A DNA stretch of 64,000 bases from UBA4085 sp964556755. Its GTDB lineage: Bacteria > Acidobacteriota > Aminicenantia > Aminicenantales > UBA4085. The notes beneath the pieces were generated by a model, which ran no database searches, was not told the DNA's origin, and was given only the letters and a program-made list of their open reading frames with translations. Every line of letters begins with the position of its first letter. Positions within the stretch are counted from its first letter, which is position 1. Location: assembly GCA_964556755.1 (NCBI GenBank), contig CAZKXI010000003.1, forward strand, positions 190,167 through 254,166, written 5' to 3'. The translations under genes and the position numbers were made by a program. Below are positions 43,460 to 52,939 of the stretch, in pieces.

Positions 43460-46400
43460 GCCTCCGGATCGTTCCGCCCCGCGAGGGCCTGGTCGTCTCG
43501 GTCATGGCCTGCCTGCACCCCAAGGGCAAGGACTACGGCGGCCATTGGGTGGTCTTCCCGGAGCGGCGGCCCGGGTACTATCTGCGCAAAGCCCTGGCGG
43601 CCCGTGAGGGCACGGCCTTTCTCTCGCCCCGCATCGATTCCATGGACGCCTTCGTCGACCGGGTCTACCGCGAGCGGCTGGGCCGGCGCGACAGGTCCAT
43701 CGATTCCCTGGACGCGGTGGCCATCCTTTTGGACATCCATCGAAGCGAGTCGGGCCGGCTGGGCGGCGGCCATTTCCTGACCGCCGACCAGTTCTTCCCG
43801 CTTGGAACCAAGATCTTCCGCGACCTGGAGGAGATGGCGGCCGCGTCGGTGAAGGGGGAGGCGCTGACCCGGGAGGACGGCTGGGCGGAGGACGGCCTGC
43901 CCGAAGCGACCCGCCGCCGCATCCAGTCCCTGTCGCTCTTCTATGAGCGGTTCTACGAGACGCTGGCCCGGCGCGGGTTCTCGACGCCCGGCTCGCGGCG
44001 CCGGGATGTGGCGGCGGCCTTGGAGCCGGAGCTTTTCGAGGGCTTCGACCGCCTCATCCTGGCCGGCTTTTTCCCCGCCCCGGGAGGCGAGACCGGCATC
44101 GTCAAGACGATGTCCTCATGGCCCAACGTAGACATCCTCTTCCAAGCCGGCAGCGGCCTGGCCGCGGCGCTCGAACGCAGCGGGATGGCCGATCCCGGTT
44201 TGCGGGCCGAGGCGGAGAGGATTGAATCGGAGCCCGTCGCGGCTTCGATGGAATTCTTCGAAAGCCCCGACGCGCACGGCCAGGTCTTCGCCCTCAATGC
44301 CGCCCTGGCGCCCGCGCTGGCCGATCCCGCGGCCTTGGACGAGCGCAGCGTCATCGTCCTGCCGGCGGCTGAGACGCTCTTCCCGCTCCATCAGCAGACC
44401 CTGGCCGCGCTGCCGGGCGACGCTTACAACATCTCCCTCGGCTACCCTCTGTACCGCACGCCCCTGGCCGGCTTCTTCGATCGCCTGCTGGAGCTGATCC
44501 AGTCGACCGACGAGGAGGGGCGGGTCTATGCCCCTCATTACCTTCGTTTCCTGCTCCATCCCTACGTCAAAAATCTCTATTTCTACGGCGATGCGACAAA
44601 CGGGGGAGCGGGAGGCGGAAATTGGGGAAGGGAGGGGCGTGAAGGCCGGAAAGGCATTGGGAAGTCGGCATCCCGGGAGCTGAATTTCGATGGAGGAAGC
44701 GCGCCGGGCGAGACTGGAGGAGGAGAAAATAGGGAATTACGTATACTGCCCTCATTTTCTTGCGAAAAAGAGGGCGACTCGGGCTCGTACCCCTATTTTA
44801 CGCGGCTGATGGTCCATGCCGTGGAGGACGAGCTGCGGGAGCGGCGGACGCGGGCCTTTTGGGGTTTGGACGAGCTGGAATCCGACGCCGGCATCCGGGC
44901 CGCCGCCGCCGAGCGCCTGCGCGGCATACCGGGCGCCCCCGATCCGGCCGCCATGATGGGCCAGCTGGCCCGCATCCATGCCGCTCTGATCACTCCCTTC
45001 CAAGCCATCGGCGACGTTGGGGAATTCGCGGCCAAGCTGCGGGCGGCCCTGCTCTTCATCCACGACCACGGCACGGCTCGCCGGCACGTCTTCTTCCACC
45101 CCTATGCGGAGGCTTTCCGGGATCGGCTGGAAGCCCTCGGCCGGTCGCTTCTTGGACCGGTTGCTTTCGAAGACAAGTCCGGCTACTTCGCCCTTTTCCG
45201 CAAGGTCATCGCCGCCGGCTCCGTGCCCTTCGAAGGGACGCCGCTGCGGGGCCTGCAAGTGCTGGGTTTCTGGGAGACGCGGGGCCTGCCGTTCCGGGAC
45301 GTCTCGATCCTGGACCTCGACGAGGACGTCCTGCCGGCCGCCCGGCGGGCCGACTCCCTTCTGCCCTTCGCCGCCCGCCGGGCCCTTGGCCTGCCGACTT
45401 ATAAGGACGTCGAACGACGGGCCGGCTATTACCTGGACGCCCTGTTGCGGGGCGCCGACCGCATCCGGGCCTTCTGCGTCAAGTCCAAGGACCGCGTACC
45501 CAGCCGCTTCTTCGCCGCCCTTCTCTGGGAGCGGCAGAAGCGGGCCGGGGAGCCGCGGGCCGCCCGCCTTGTCGGCAAGGTCCAATACCGGATCGATCTC
45601 CAGGCGCCGCCGCTGCGGCCCGTGCCCAAGGATCCGGAGACGGCCGTTTTCCTCGGCGGCCTGGCCTTCTCGGCCACATCGCTGGACATGTACCTGCGCT
45701 GCCCGCTCCAGTTCCACCGGCGCTACGTCCTGGGCCTCAAGGAGCGCGACGAGCCGGGCGAGGAGCCTGAGGCCAAGGACATCGGCTCGTTCGTCCACTC
45801 GGTCCTCGAAGAGCACTTCGGCCCGGCGGTCGGCCGGCCGCTGCGGGCGGCGGATCTGAATCCAGCCGCCCTGGACGCCCTCCTCGAGCGCCGCTTCGCC
45901 GATGCCTTCGGGGCCGAAGCGAGCGGCGGCCTCTACCTCCTGAAGCGGCAGGTCCGGACCCATCTGAGGGAATTCCTGACGGGGTATCAAGCCGCGATCC
46001 TGGCCGGTCTGGAAGCCGAGGGTCAGGAGCTTCGCATCTTGGGCTTGGAGCGGAAATTCGACCTGGAATGGGAAGGCCGCCGGCTGACGGCCGCCGTCGA
46101 TCGGCTGGAGGCCCGCGGCGGAGAGCTCCACGTCCTGGATTACAAGACCTCGGGTCGGGCGGATCGCCAGGGCATCGACTTTGACCGGCTGGATCTCTCC
46201 GACCGGGCTTCCTGGCCCCGGCGCATCGGCAGCCTTCAGCTGCCGTTCTATCACCTCATCCTGTCGCGGGCGCCCCTTCCGCCCCCGTTCTCCTTGGAAG
46301 CCGGCGGCCGGAGGGATGTCCGCTGCGCCCTGGTTCTTCTGGGGAAGCCGAGGCTTCATCCCGGCATCGAGTTCGAAGCCTTCTCGGGCGGCCGCGAGCT

Positions 46401-46626
46401 CAAGAAGCTGGACGAAATATTCAGATCAGCCAAGTCTTCGACGGAGGAGAAAGCCGCCGCTCGGGAGGGAAGAAACCGCTTGCTGGCCGGGCGCATCGCC
46501 CTGACCGAGGCGCTGATCGGCCGCCTGCTGGCCGAGATCGCCGACCCGGCCCGCCCGTTCGATCCGGCCCTGCGGCGGCCCGAGGCCTGCGAGCGCTGCC
46601 CCTACGCCGCGATGTGCGGCCGCTGA
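43456..46626 (+). CDS. addB: AddB-like subunit with Fe-S PD-(D/E)xK nuclease
   Basis: 1056 residues; ATG overlaps the AddA stop by 4 bases. The N-terminal helicase-like region lacks a proper Walker A (VSVMACLHPKGKDYGG), unlike AddB of Bacillus. The C-terminal nuclease starts with the first iron-sulphur Cys in YLRCPLQFHRRYVLGL, has LHVLDYKTSG as catalytic strand, and ends with CERCPYAAMCGR, giving the other three cysteines at the extreme C-terminus. A Gly/Arg-rich insertion (about 44,595-44,765) interrupts the middle. It acts with AddA in DNA end processing. Confidence 0.8.
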   Translation: MSLRIVPPREGLVVSVMACLHPKGKDYGGHWVVFPERRPGYYLRKALAAREGTAFLSPRIDSMDAFVDRVYRERLGRRDRSIDSLDAVAILLDIHRSESGRLGGGHFLTADQFFPLGTKIFRDLEEMAAASVKGEALTREDGWAEDGLPEATRRRIQSLSLFYERFYETLARRGFSTPGSRRRDVAAALEPELFEGFDRLILAGFFPAPGGETGIVKTMSSWPNVDILFQAGSGLAAALERSGMADPGLRAEAERIESEPVAASMEFFESPDAHGQVFALNAALAPALADPAALDERSVIVLPAAETLFPLHQQTLAALPGDAYNISLGYPLYRTPLAGFFDRLLELIQSTDEEGRVYAPHYLRFLLHPYVKNLYFYGDATNGGAGGGNWGREGREGRKGIGKSASRELNFDGGSAPGETGGGENRELRILPSFSCEKEGDSGSYPYFTRLMVHAVEDELRERRTRAFWGLDELESDAGIRAAAAERLRGIPGAPDPAAMMGQLARIHAALITPFQAIGDVGEFAAKLRAALLFIHDHGTARRHVFFHPYAEAFRDRLEALGRSLLGPVAFEDKSGYFALFRKVIAAGSVPFEGTPLRGLQVLGFWETRGLPFRDVSILDLDEDVLPAARRADSLLPFAARRALGLPTYKDVERRAGYYLDALLRGADRIRAFCVKSKDRVPSRFFAALLWERQKRAGEPRAARLVGKVQYRIDLQAPPLRPVPKDPETAVFLGGLAFSATSLDMYLRCPLQFHRRYVLGLKERDEPGEEPEAKDIGSFVHSVLEEHFGPAVGRPLRAADLNPAALDALLERRFADAFGAEASGGLYLLKRQVRTHLREFLTGYQAAILAGLEAEGQELRILGLERKFDLEWEGRRLTAAVDRLEARGGELHVLDYKTSGRADRQGIDFDRLDLSDRASWPRRIGSLQLPFYHLILSRAPLPPPFSLEAGGRRDVRCALVLLGKPRLHPGIEFEAFSGGRELKKLDEIFRSAKSSTEEKAAAREGRNRLLAGRIALTEALIGRLLAEIADPARPFDPALRRPEACERCPYAAMCGR

Positions 46627-46645
46627 GCCGGCTTCCGCCGCTCCC

Positions 46646-47143
46646 TTACTTGGCCTTCTCGGCCTCGAGCTCCGCGGCGTAGCTCGGGTTGGACCACTTG
46701 TAGGAGAGGGTGCCGTATTCCTTGCCCATCGGGTTCGTCTTCTCGTAGAGGGCGTCCTTGATGATCCACTTGCCGGAGACCGCCTTCTCGTTGGGGGTCA
46801 TGATCTGGAGCTCGACCGTCGCGCCCGGCTCGATGGCCGAGACTTCGGCGTACCCGGCGTCGTTCACGGTGTCCAGAAGGGCCTTGCCTTCAGCGTCGAA
46901 GAAGATGACGGTCCCGCCCACGGCGGAGATTGCCGAGCTGGAGACGTTGCTCAGCGACATGGTGAAGGTCGGCGCGATCGGGCTCATGCCCTTGATCATG
47001 TTCCCGGCTACGACCGGAGGCTTGCCGGCGCTGATGAGCTCTTCGATGGGGGTGCCGGCCGGCTTCTTCTCGCCTTTGCAGGCGGGGAAGGCGGCCAGGA
47101 CCAGGGTCAGGGCGAGGGCGACATAGGCGGTCTTGCGAAGCAT
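46646..47143 (-). CDS. Predicted lipoprotein with beta-sandwich domain
   Basis: 165 residues from ATG 47143, chosen for its AAGGAGG ribosome site over an upstream frame extension. The signal peptide ends in LAAFPAC (lipobox). The mature part is beta-rich (FTMSLSNVSSSAISAVGGTV, IEPGATVELQIMTP), like FxLYD/LEA-type domains that modulate surface binding. Function unknown. Convergent with addB (19-base gap) and downstream of another lipoprotein gene. Confidence 0.75.
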   Translation of the reverse strand: MLRKTAYVALALTLVLAAFPACKGEKKPAGTPIEELISAGKPPVVAGNMIKGMSPIAPTFTMSLSNVSSSAISAVGGTVIFFDAEGKALLDTVNDAGYAEVSAIEPGATVELQIMTPNEKAVSGKWIIKDALYEKTNPMGKEYGTLSYKWSNPSYAAELEAEKAK

Positions 47144-47160
47144 GGAGTCCTCCTTGGACC

Positions 47161-47769
47161 TTAGAAGTCGACTTGCCGGTATTCGTAACGGGCGCCTTTC
47201 CATTCCAGGACGCCGGTGAAGTCGGTCGCGGCGGCGAATCCGATCTGGATCCGGCCGCCTCCGAGATCCTTCAGCAGCAGGTTGCGGAGGTCTTCGCCTC
47301 CGCCGGTCGGCTGGACGGGCTTGGGGAATCCGTCAAGGCCCACGTCCTTCCACGCGGTCCCGTCCCACTCCAGGACCAGGACGAAGCCCTTGTAATCGCC
47401 TTCGATCGGCTCCAGGCTGCCCAGCCCCGAGAGAGCTATTTCCGGCTTGCCGTTGCCGTTGAAATCGCCCCGCAGGAGGTAGGAAGCCCCCCCTTCCTCG
47501 GTGCGCCGGCGCTCTTCGGGAGCTTCCTTGGCGAATAAGGCCAGATGCTCGGGCCTGAAGAGAACGGCTTGGGGGAACTCGGGCATGTAGCGGCGGACGA
47601 ATGCGTCATCGACCACGACTTGACCCGGTTCGGCCGCGCTCGCGGCGGGGGCCTGGGCCTCGCTCCCGGGCTTCAGGGCCTCTTTCGCCGGAGCATCCTT
47701 CTTCTGACAGGCCAGGCTCATGAGCGCCGCCGCGGCCAGCCCCACGATGATGATCTTCTTGATCGGCAT
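47161..47769 (-). CDS. Predicted lipoprotein with FG-GAP-like repeat
   Basis: 202 residues from ATG 47769, with GGAAGGAGGG upstream. Signal peptide ends LMSLAC. The segment LLRGDFNGNGKPEIALSGLG is the DxDxDG-like calcium loop of FG-GAP/VCBS-type repeats, followed by FVLVLEWDGTAWKDVGLDGF. Expected at the cell surface or periplasm; ligand unknown. Shares strand and spacing (17 bases) with the next lipoprotein gene, probably one operon. Confidence 0.75.
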   Translation of the reverse strand: MPIKKIIIVGLAAAALMSLACQKKDAPAKEALKPGSEAQAPAASAAEPGQVVVDDAFVRRYMPEFPQAVLFRPEHLALFAKEAPEERRRTEEGGASYLLRGDFNGNGKPEIALSGLGSLEPIEGDYKGFVLVLEWDGTAWKDVGLDGFPKPVQPTGGGEDLRNLLLKDLGGGRIQIGFAAATDFTGVLEWKGARYEYRQVDF

Positions 47770-48176
47770 GGAATCCCTCCTCCCTTCCTTGAGGACTAGG
47801 CTCATTCTGCGGCTTGTGGGCGCGGGGTGTCAAGCCAACCGGAGGCGGACGGGATTTGACAAACCCGCCCCGCCGGCCTATCTTCTCCCCTTATGATCAG
47901 GGATTGGAGATTTCCGGCGGGCATCGGGGCGAACCGTCTCGGCTGGATCTCTCTGGCCGGGATCGCCCTCCTGGCCCTCCTCGCCCCGCCCCTGCTCTTG
48001 CCGCTTCTCGCCGTCCTGGTCTTGGCCCTAAGCCTGGCCGGCCGCCGATTCCCGGTGGAGGGCGGCGTCCCGTCCCCGGTCCCCGCTCCGGTCTGTCCTC
48101 TCGCGCCGCGCGCCCCTCCGCGCGGCTGACCTCCTTCTATCCTTCCCCCCCATCCCACCGACTCTGGAGGTCAAGA
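47770..48176. other. Intergenic stretch upstream of secA-like gene
   Basis: 407 bases between divergent genes, so it should contain both promoters. A plus-strand frame at 47893-48129 could encode 78 residues with one hydrophobic run (LGWISLAGIALLALLAPPLL), but it lacks a ribosome site and ends in low-complexity Pro-rich sequence; I do not call it as a gene. Confidence 0.3.
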
Positions 48177-50726
48177 ATGTCCAAGCACCCGCGCCGGGCC
48201 AAAAAAGCCCTCGATACGCTCGTCTCCAATCCCGTTGAAACCGATTTGTCCCCCTACCGTGAAGCCGTGGCGCGGATCGAGGACCTGGATCTGAGATCCG
48301 AGACGGATGCCGATCTCCGCCTGCGGGCCCACCGCCTCAGAAGCGCGGTCCGCGCCTCGACCGAAGCCGTCGTTCTAATGGGCCTTCCGCCCGATGCCCG
48401 GGCCGTGGAGGCCTTCGCCCTGGTCCGCGAAGCCTCGCGCCGAGCCCTCGGCCTTGATCCCTTCGACGTCCAGCTGATCGCCGGCTTGGCCATGGCCGGC
48501 GGCCGGATGGCCGAGCTGCCGACGGGGGAGGGCAAGACGCTGGCCGCCGTCTTTCCCGTCTTCCTGCACGCGCTTTCGGGCCGGGGCGTCCACATCCTGA
48601 CCTTCAACGACTACCTGGCCCGGCGCGACGCCGAATGGATGGGGCCCGCCTACCGCCTCCTCGGCCTCTCGGTCGGCTGCGTCCAGGAGGGCCAAGCTCC
48701 CGACGTCAAGCGGGCCGCTTACGCCTGCGACGTGACTTACGCCACGGCCAAGGAAGCCGGATTCGACTTTCTCCGCGACCGCATTGCCGATGATCCCTCG
48801 GGGCTCGTCCATCGGCCCTTCCATTTCGCCTTGGTCGACGAGGCCGACTCCATCCTGATCGACGAAGCCCGCATCCCGCTGGTCATCTCGGGGGCCGAGG
48901 ACCGGGCCGCCTGGGACGCCTCCAGGCTGGCCGCCGCCGTCCGCAGCCTCGTCCCCGGCCGCGACTATGCCACCGACGATGAGCACCGCAACGTCTTCCT
49001 CACCAACGCGGGGCAGTCCGCGGCCGAAGCCGCCCTCGGCATCCGCGGCCTCTACGAGGCCGAGAACCAGACCCTGCTCGAGGCCCTCTACTGCGCCTTG
49101 CACGCGGAGTGCCTCCTGCGGCGGGACATCGACTACATCGTCCGGGACGGCCGCATCGCCATCGTCGACGAGTTCACCGGCCGGGTGGTCGAGAAGAGGC
49201 TCTGGCCGGACGGCCTGCAGGCCGCGGTCGAGGCCAAGGAGGGCCTGAAGCGGCGGACCGAGGGCCGGGTCCTGGGGCAGATCACTCTGCAGCACTACTT
49301 CGGCCTCTATCCTCTCCTGGCCGGGATGACCGCGACGGCCCGGACGGCGGCCGTCGAGCTCCGGGAGTTCTACGGCCTGACGACGACGATCGTCCCGCCC
49401 CACGTTGCCAGCTGCCGTGAGGATCTGCCCGACGCGGTCTTCTCGGACCGCGAAGCCAAAGCCCTGGCCCTGGTCCGGGAGATCGCCGCGGCCCGGGCCG
49501 CCCGGCGCCCCGTCCTGGTCGGGACGGCCTCGGTCCGCGAGTCCGAGGACCTGGCCGCGCGGCTGAGCGCCGCCGGGGTGGACTGCGCCGTCCTCAACGC
49601 CCGCCAGGACGAGCGCGAGGCCTCGATCATCGCCGAAGCGGGCCGCCCCGGCGCGGTCACGATATCGACCAACATGGCCGGCCGGGGCACGGACATCCGG
49701 CTGGGGGGAGCCGACGAGCGCGAGAGGGAGGAAGCCGTCTCTCGCGGCGGCCTCTACGTCATCGGGACCAACCGGCACGAAAGCCTGCGGATCGACCGCC
49801 AGCTTCGCGGCCGGGCCGGACGTCAGGGCGATCCCGGCCAGACACGATTCTTTATCAGCCTGGAGGACGATCTGTTCGAGCGCTACGGCCTGACCAAGAT
49901 CTTCACCGCCCGCCATCGTATCGCCAAAAGCGAGGGCGACATCGGAACGCCGGCTTTACGACGGGAGATCGAGCATGCCCAGCGGGTCATCGAGGGCCAG
50001 AACTTCGACATCCGCCGCCAGCTGGCCAAATACTCCCATCTGATCGAGATGCAGCGGCGGATCGTCCAGGAGAGGCGGGACGCGCTCCTCCTGGCGGCGC
50101 CGGAAGACGGGGTTTCGCCCGCCGGCAGCGCGGCCGGCTCCGGAAACGGAATGGCGCCGGAGCCGATGGGAAAGCGCTCCTTGAAAGAGTCGGGGGAGGA
50201 GGCCTGGCCCCTGGGGGGCTTCAAGGAAAAGGAGCCGGAGCTTTGCGCTCGGGCCGAGGCTGATCCGGGCCCGGAGGCGGTGGCCGAGATAGAGCGGCGG
50301 GCGGCGATCCACCATATCGACCGGGCTTGGTCGGACCATCTGGCCTGGGTCCAGGACACCCGCGAGAGCATCCACCTGGTCAGCTTGGGCGGGCGGACTC
50401 CCATCGACGAGTTCCGCAAGCAGGCTACCGAGGTCTACCTGTCGCTGCGCGAGCGCGTCCGAGAAGCCGCGGCCGACGAGACCGCGGCCATCTTCCGCCG
50501 CGGCGAATCCGCTTCGCAGACGGCGGCCCGGCTGAAGGGTCCCTCCTCGACCTGGACCTACCTCGTCAACGACGACCAGCTCGGCTGGGGGATGCAGCTG
50601 ATGGGCGGCAAGAACATCGGCTTCACCGCCATCGCGGCCGGGGCCTTCGGGCCCCTCTTCGTTCTGACTCTGCTCATCAACCGCTTCTTCCGCCGGAAGC
50701 CCAAGACGCCGGCCGGAACCTCTTAA
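48177..50726 (+). CDS. SecA-like translocase ATPase with C-terminal membrane anchor
   Basis: 849 residues from ATG 48177 (GGAGG upstream). SecA landmarks: ELPTGEGKTLAA Walker A (115-121), LTFNDYLARRDAEWMGPAYR, LVDEADSILIDEARIPL Walker B, GMTATARTAAVELREFYGL, ISTNMAGRGTDIRLGGA and LRGRAGRQGDPGQTRFFISLEDDL. It lacks the C-terminal zinc/SecB-binding tail. In its place a hydrophobic segment (IGFTAIAAGAFGPLFVLTLL) and basic FFRRKPK end suggest a transmembrane anchor, not a normal SecA feature. It may be a second, specialised SecA; the housekeeping copy would lie elsewhere. Confidence 0.85.
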   Translation: MSKHPRRAKKALDTLVSNPVETDLSPYREAVARIEDLDLRSETDADLRLRAHRLRSAVRASTEAVVLMGLPPDARAVEAFALVREASRRALGLDPFDVQLIAGLAMAGGRMAELPTGEGKTLAAVFPVFLHALSGRGVHILTFNDYLARRDAEWMGPAYRLLGLSVGCVQEGQAPDVKRAAYACDVTYATAKEAGFDFLRDRIADDPSGLVHRPFHFALVDEADSILIDEARIPLVISGAEDRAAWDASRLAAAVRSLVPGRDYATDDEHRNVFLTNAGQSAAEAALGIRGLYEAENQTLLEALYCALHAECLLRRDIDYIVRDGRIAIVDEFTGRVVEKRLWPDGLQAAVEAKEGLKRRTEGRVLGQITLQHYFGLYPLLAGMTATARTAAVELREFYGLTTTIVPPHVASCREDLPDAVFSDREAKALALVREIAAARAARRPVLVGTASVRESEDLAARLSAAGVDCAVLNARQDEREASIIAEAGRPGAVTISTNMAGRGTDIRLGGADEREREEAVSRGGLYVIGTNRHESLRIDRQLRGRAGRQGDPGQTRFFISLEDDLFERYGLTKIFTARHRIAKSEGDIGTPALRREIEHAQRVIEGQNFDIRRQLAKYSHLIEMQRRIVQERRDALLLAAPEDGVSPAGSAAGSGNGMAPEPMGKRSLKESGEEAWPLGGFKEKEPELCARAEADPGPEAVAEIERRAAIHHIDRAWSDHLAWVQDTRESIHLVSLGGRTPIDEFRKQATEVYLSLRERVREAAADETAAIFRRGESASQTAARLKGPSSTWTYLVNDDQLGWGMQLMGGKNIGFTAIAAGAFGPLFVLTLLINRFFRRKPKTPAGTS

Positions 50727-50734
50727 TAATATTT

Positions 50735-51123
50735 CTTCGCCCAATTTCGGGAGGAGCGCTTCGGAGGATCGTCCCGGCGGCTTCGGGCTCTATTCGCCTT
50801 TTCCCACCGCTCTCTTCGGCGCCTGCGGCGCTTCGCAGTCCTCGTCGGAACATCGCTTCGATGGTTCCCGCGTGGGCGGAACTCCGCACGGTAGTCACCC
50901 TCTCCCGGCAAGTCCTCCCACTCCATCTCGATTCCCGAGCTCGTCACGTGCTCAAACATCCCTCGGCGCCCGCGGAGCTTGTGGAGCCCTAGTCGGGACG
51001 TCGCTTCGACACTCCCCGCCAGGGTTGGGTGCCCTCAGAGAGCCGTGGAAAAAGGCGCCGCCCTCGCGATTTCGCCGTTGGCCGATCCCCCGAATTGCTC
51101 TGATTTCCCGAAATTGGGCGAAG
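50735..51123. repeat. 389-bp element bounded by inverted repeats
   Basis: The 18 bases at 50735-50752 (CTTCGCCCAATTTCGGGA) recur exactly in reverse complement at 51106-51123, and weaker symmetry continues inward for about 25 bases (a GAGC..TTCGG..GGATCG core on both sides). The interior carries two diverged copies of a block (TCGAAGCGACGTCCCGAC-like near 50996-51011 and TCGAAGCGATGTTCCGAC-like near 50843-50861 on the minus strand). No target-site duplication is seen. It fills the gap between two convergent genes and could be a MITE-like element. A short basic minus-strand frame inside is not convincing as a gene. Confidence 0.55.
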
Positions 51124-51127
51124 AGCC

Positions 51128-51976
51128 TCAGTAGAGCACTTCGGCCTCGCCTTTCTCGCGGACGAGGGCTTCGACTTCCTCCAGGATGAGGTCCCGCCGC
51201 TTCAGCAGGGCCTCGATCTCCTTGGCCGTCAGGCTGGCCTTGACGGCCGCCTTGACGGACTTGGCGTCCAGGGCCTTCAGCCTGTCGACGAAGGCCCGGG
51301 GGAGCTTCAGAAAGGGGTAGGGACTGCCGTCCGGATTCCTCATCAGGCCGCCGGCGCCGAAGACCAGCCTCTCGGCGAAGGGCTTGACCGTGCGGAAGGC
51401 CCGGGAGTGGTCGATCAGCATCATCCGGCCCTCGGCGTCGACCAGGATGTTGTTGGCGTTGCGGTCGTCGTTGGCGATGAGGCTGTCAAAGGCCCGCTGG
51501 AGATAGGCCTTGCGGTTCCAGACTTCGGTGCCCGAGCCGGGGACGCCCGCTCCCCGGGCCGTGCGGGCCTTGAGCGTCTCGGTGCCGTCCATCCACAATT
51601 GGATCGATCCCGGCCGGCCCTGGAAGCGCCGCTCGGCCGTGGGCGGGACCATGTCCAAGCCGAGCAGGACGTCGACCCGGTAGGCGGCCACGTCATAGCG
51701 CCAGCGGTCGGGCTTATCCTCGGTCGAGTCGATGTCCTTCCAAAGGCCGAAACGCGTGACGCCGTCCTTGCTCAGGCCCAGCTTCCAGGGGTTGGTAATG
51801 GCATCGGCGCCGCCCATCTGGGTCGACTCGCCGATCTTGGCCGTCTGCAGAAAGCCCACCCATCGGGCGTGCTCGGCCGCGTCCTTGATCCCGATCTGTC
51901 CGCCCGGGGCGGCCGCTACGATGACCGCCGAGAGCATGGTCGCCGCCATGGTCCAAAGCCAAGCCCGATTGCGCAT
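51128..51976 (-). CDS. Secreted kinase-fold protein (PI3/4-kinase or HipA-like)
   Basis: 282 residues from ATG 51976 (AGGGAGG upstream). A signal peptide (WLWTMAATMLSAVIVAAAPG) directs export. The motif FDSLIANDDRNANNILVD followed by GRMMLIDHSRAFR matches the catalytic D-R-N-x-x-N and metal-binding I-D-H elements of PI4K/Fam20-like and HipA-like kinases. A phosphotransfer to a secreted protein, glycan or lipid is inferred. The source of ATP outside the cytoplasm is a puzzle. Read convergently with the secA-like gene. Confidence 0.7.
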   Translation of the reverse strand: MRNRAWLWTMAATMLSAVIVAAAPGGQIGIKDAAEHARWVGFLQTAKIGESTQMGGADAITNPWKLGLSKDGVTRFGLWKDIDSTEDKPDRWRYDVAAYRVDVLLGLDMVPPTAERRFQGRPGSIQLWMDGTETLKARTARGAGVPGSGTEVWNRKAYLQRAFDSLIANDDRNANNILVDAEGRMMLIDHSRAFRTVKPFAERLVFGAGGLMRNPDGSPYPFLKLPRAFVDRLKALDAKSVKAAVKASLTAKEIEALLKRRDLILEEVEALVREKGEAEVLY

Positions 51977-52109
51977 GGGAGCCTCCCTGAAAACCGCTCT
52001 TCCCCCAGGATAGTCCAAGGCCCGAGGGGAATCAACCGAGAGGAGCCGACTTGTGCCGAACCGGCCTTGGGCGTATCTTAGGCCTTTCTAATCCACCTGG
52101 GAGGCCGTC

Positions 52110-52880
52110 ATGACAGCGCTGCGCGATAAAATCGTCTTCATCACCGGGGCCAGCTCCGGCATCGGCCGCTCCGCGGCCAAGGCCTTCGCCCGCGAGGGCG
52201 CCCGCATTCTCCTCTGCGCCCGCCGGGGCGAACGGCTGCAGGCCCTGGCCGGCGAGCTGAAGAAAGACTTCGGGATCCCGGTCCACGCCTTTATCCTCGA
52301 CGTCCGCGACCAGCCGGCCGTGGCGGGGGCGATCGCCGGCCTGCCGGCCGAGTGGGCCGCCATCGACGTCCTGGTCAACAACGCCGGCCTCAGCCGCGGC
52401 TTGGACAAGCTGCACGAGGGGCTCCTCTCGGACTGGGAGGAGATGATCGACACCAACGTCAAGGGCCTGCTCTACGTCAGCCGGGCGGTGATCCCCGGCA
52501 TGGTCGCGCGGGGACGGGGCCACGTCATCAACATCGGCTCCATCGCCGGGCACGAGGTCTACCCGGGCGGCAACGTCTACTGCGCCACCAAGTTCGCGGT
52601 CAACGCCCTCTCGCGCGGCCTGCGCATGGATCTGGTGGCGACACCGGTCCGGGTCAGCACCGTGGACCCGGGCATGGTCGAGACCGAGTTCAGCCTGGTC
52701 CGATTCCACGGCGACGAGGAGCGGGCCGGCGGCGTCTACAAGGGCATCCAGGCCCTGACGCCCGACGACGTGGCCGAGGCCGTCGTCTTCTGCGCCACCC
52801 GGCCGCCGCACGTCTCGATCGCCGAGATGATCGTCATGCCCACGGCCCAGGCCGCGGCCATGCTGGCTTATCGGAAGTAG
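52110..52880 (+). CDS. Short-chain dehydrogenase/reductase (YdfG-like)
   Basis: 256 residues. FITGASSGIGRSAAKAFA gives the TGxxxGIG cofactor loop; NNAGLSRG the structural NNAG; INIGSIAG the catalytic Ser; and YCATKFAVN the Tyr-x-x-x-Lys pair. CARRGERL after strand 2 favours NADP. The PGMVETEF segment resembles YdfG-type 3-hydroxy acid dehydrogenases (serine or malonic semialdehyde reductases). Single gene, well-formed, with TGGGAGG upstream of ATG. Confidence 0.9.
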   Translation: MTALRDKIVFITGASSGIGRSAAKAFAREGARILLCARRGERLQALAGELKKDFGIPVHAFILDVRDQPAVAGAIAGLPAEWAAIDVLVNNAGLSRGLDKLHEGLLSDWEEMIDTNVKGLLYVSRAVIPGMVARGRGHVINIGSIAGHEVYPGGNVYCATKFAVNALSRGLRMDLVATPVRVSTVDPGMVETEFSLVRFHGDEERAGGVYKGIQALTPDDVAEAVVFCATRPPHVSIAEMIVMPTAQAAAMLAYRK

Positions 52881-52939
52881 GCTCCGGCCCGGGCTTTCCG
52901 AGGGGGCCTTTCCGTCCGGCCGCGATCCTCAGCGGCGCC

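Noticed and set aside
44752..46359. Long minus-strand frame opposite the addB-like gene
   Set aside because: Antisense shadow; the plus strand has the Fe-S nuclease motifs.
48375..49916. Long minus-strand frame opposite the secA-like gene
   Set aside because: Antisense shadow of conserved SecA motifs.
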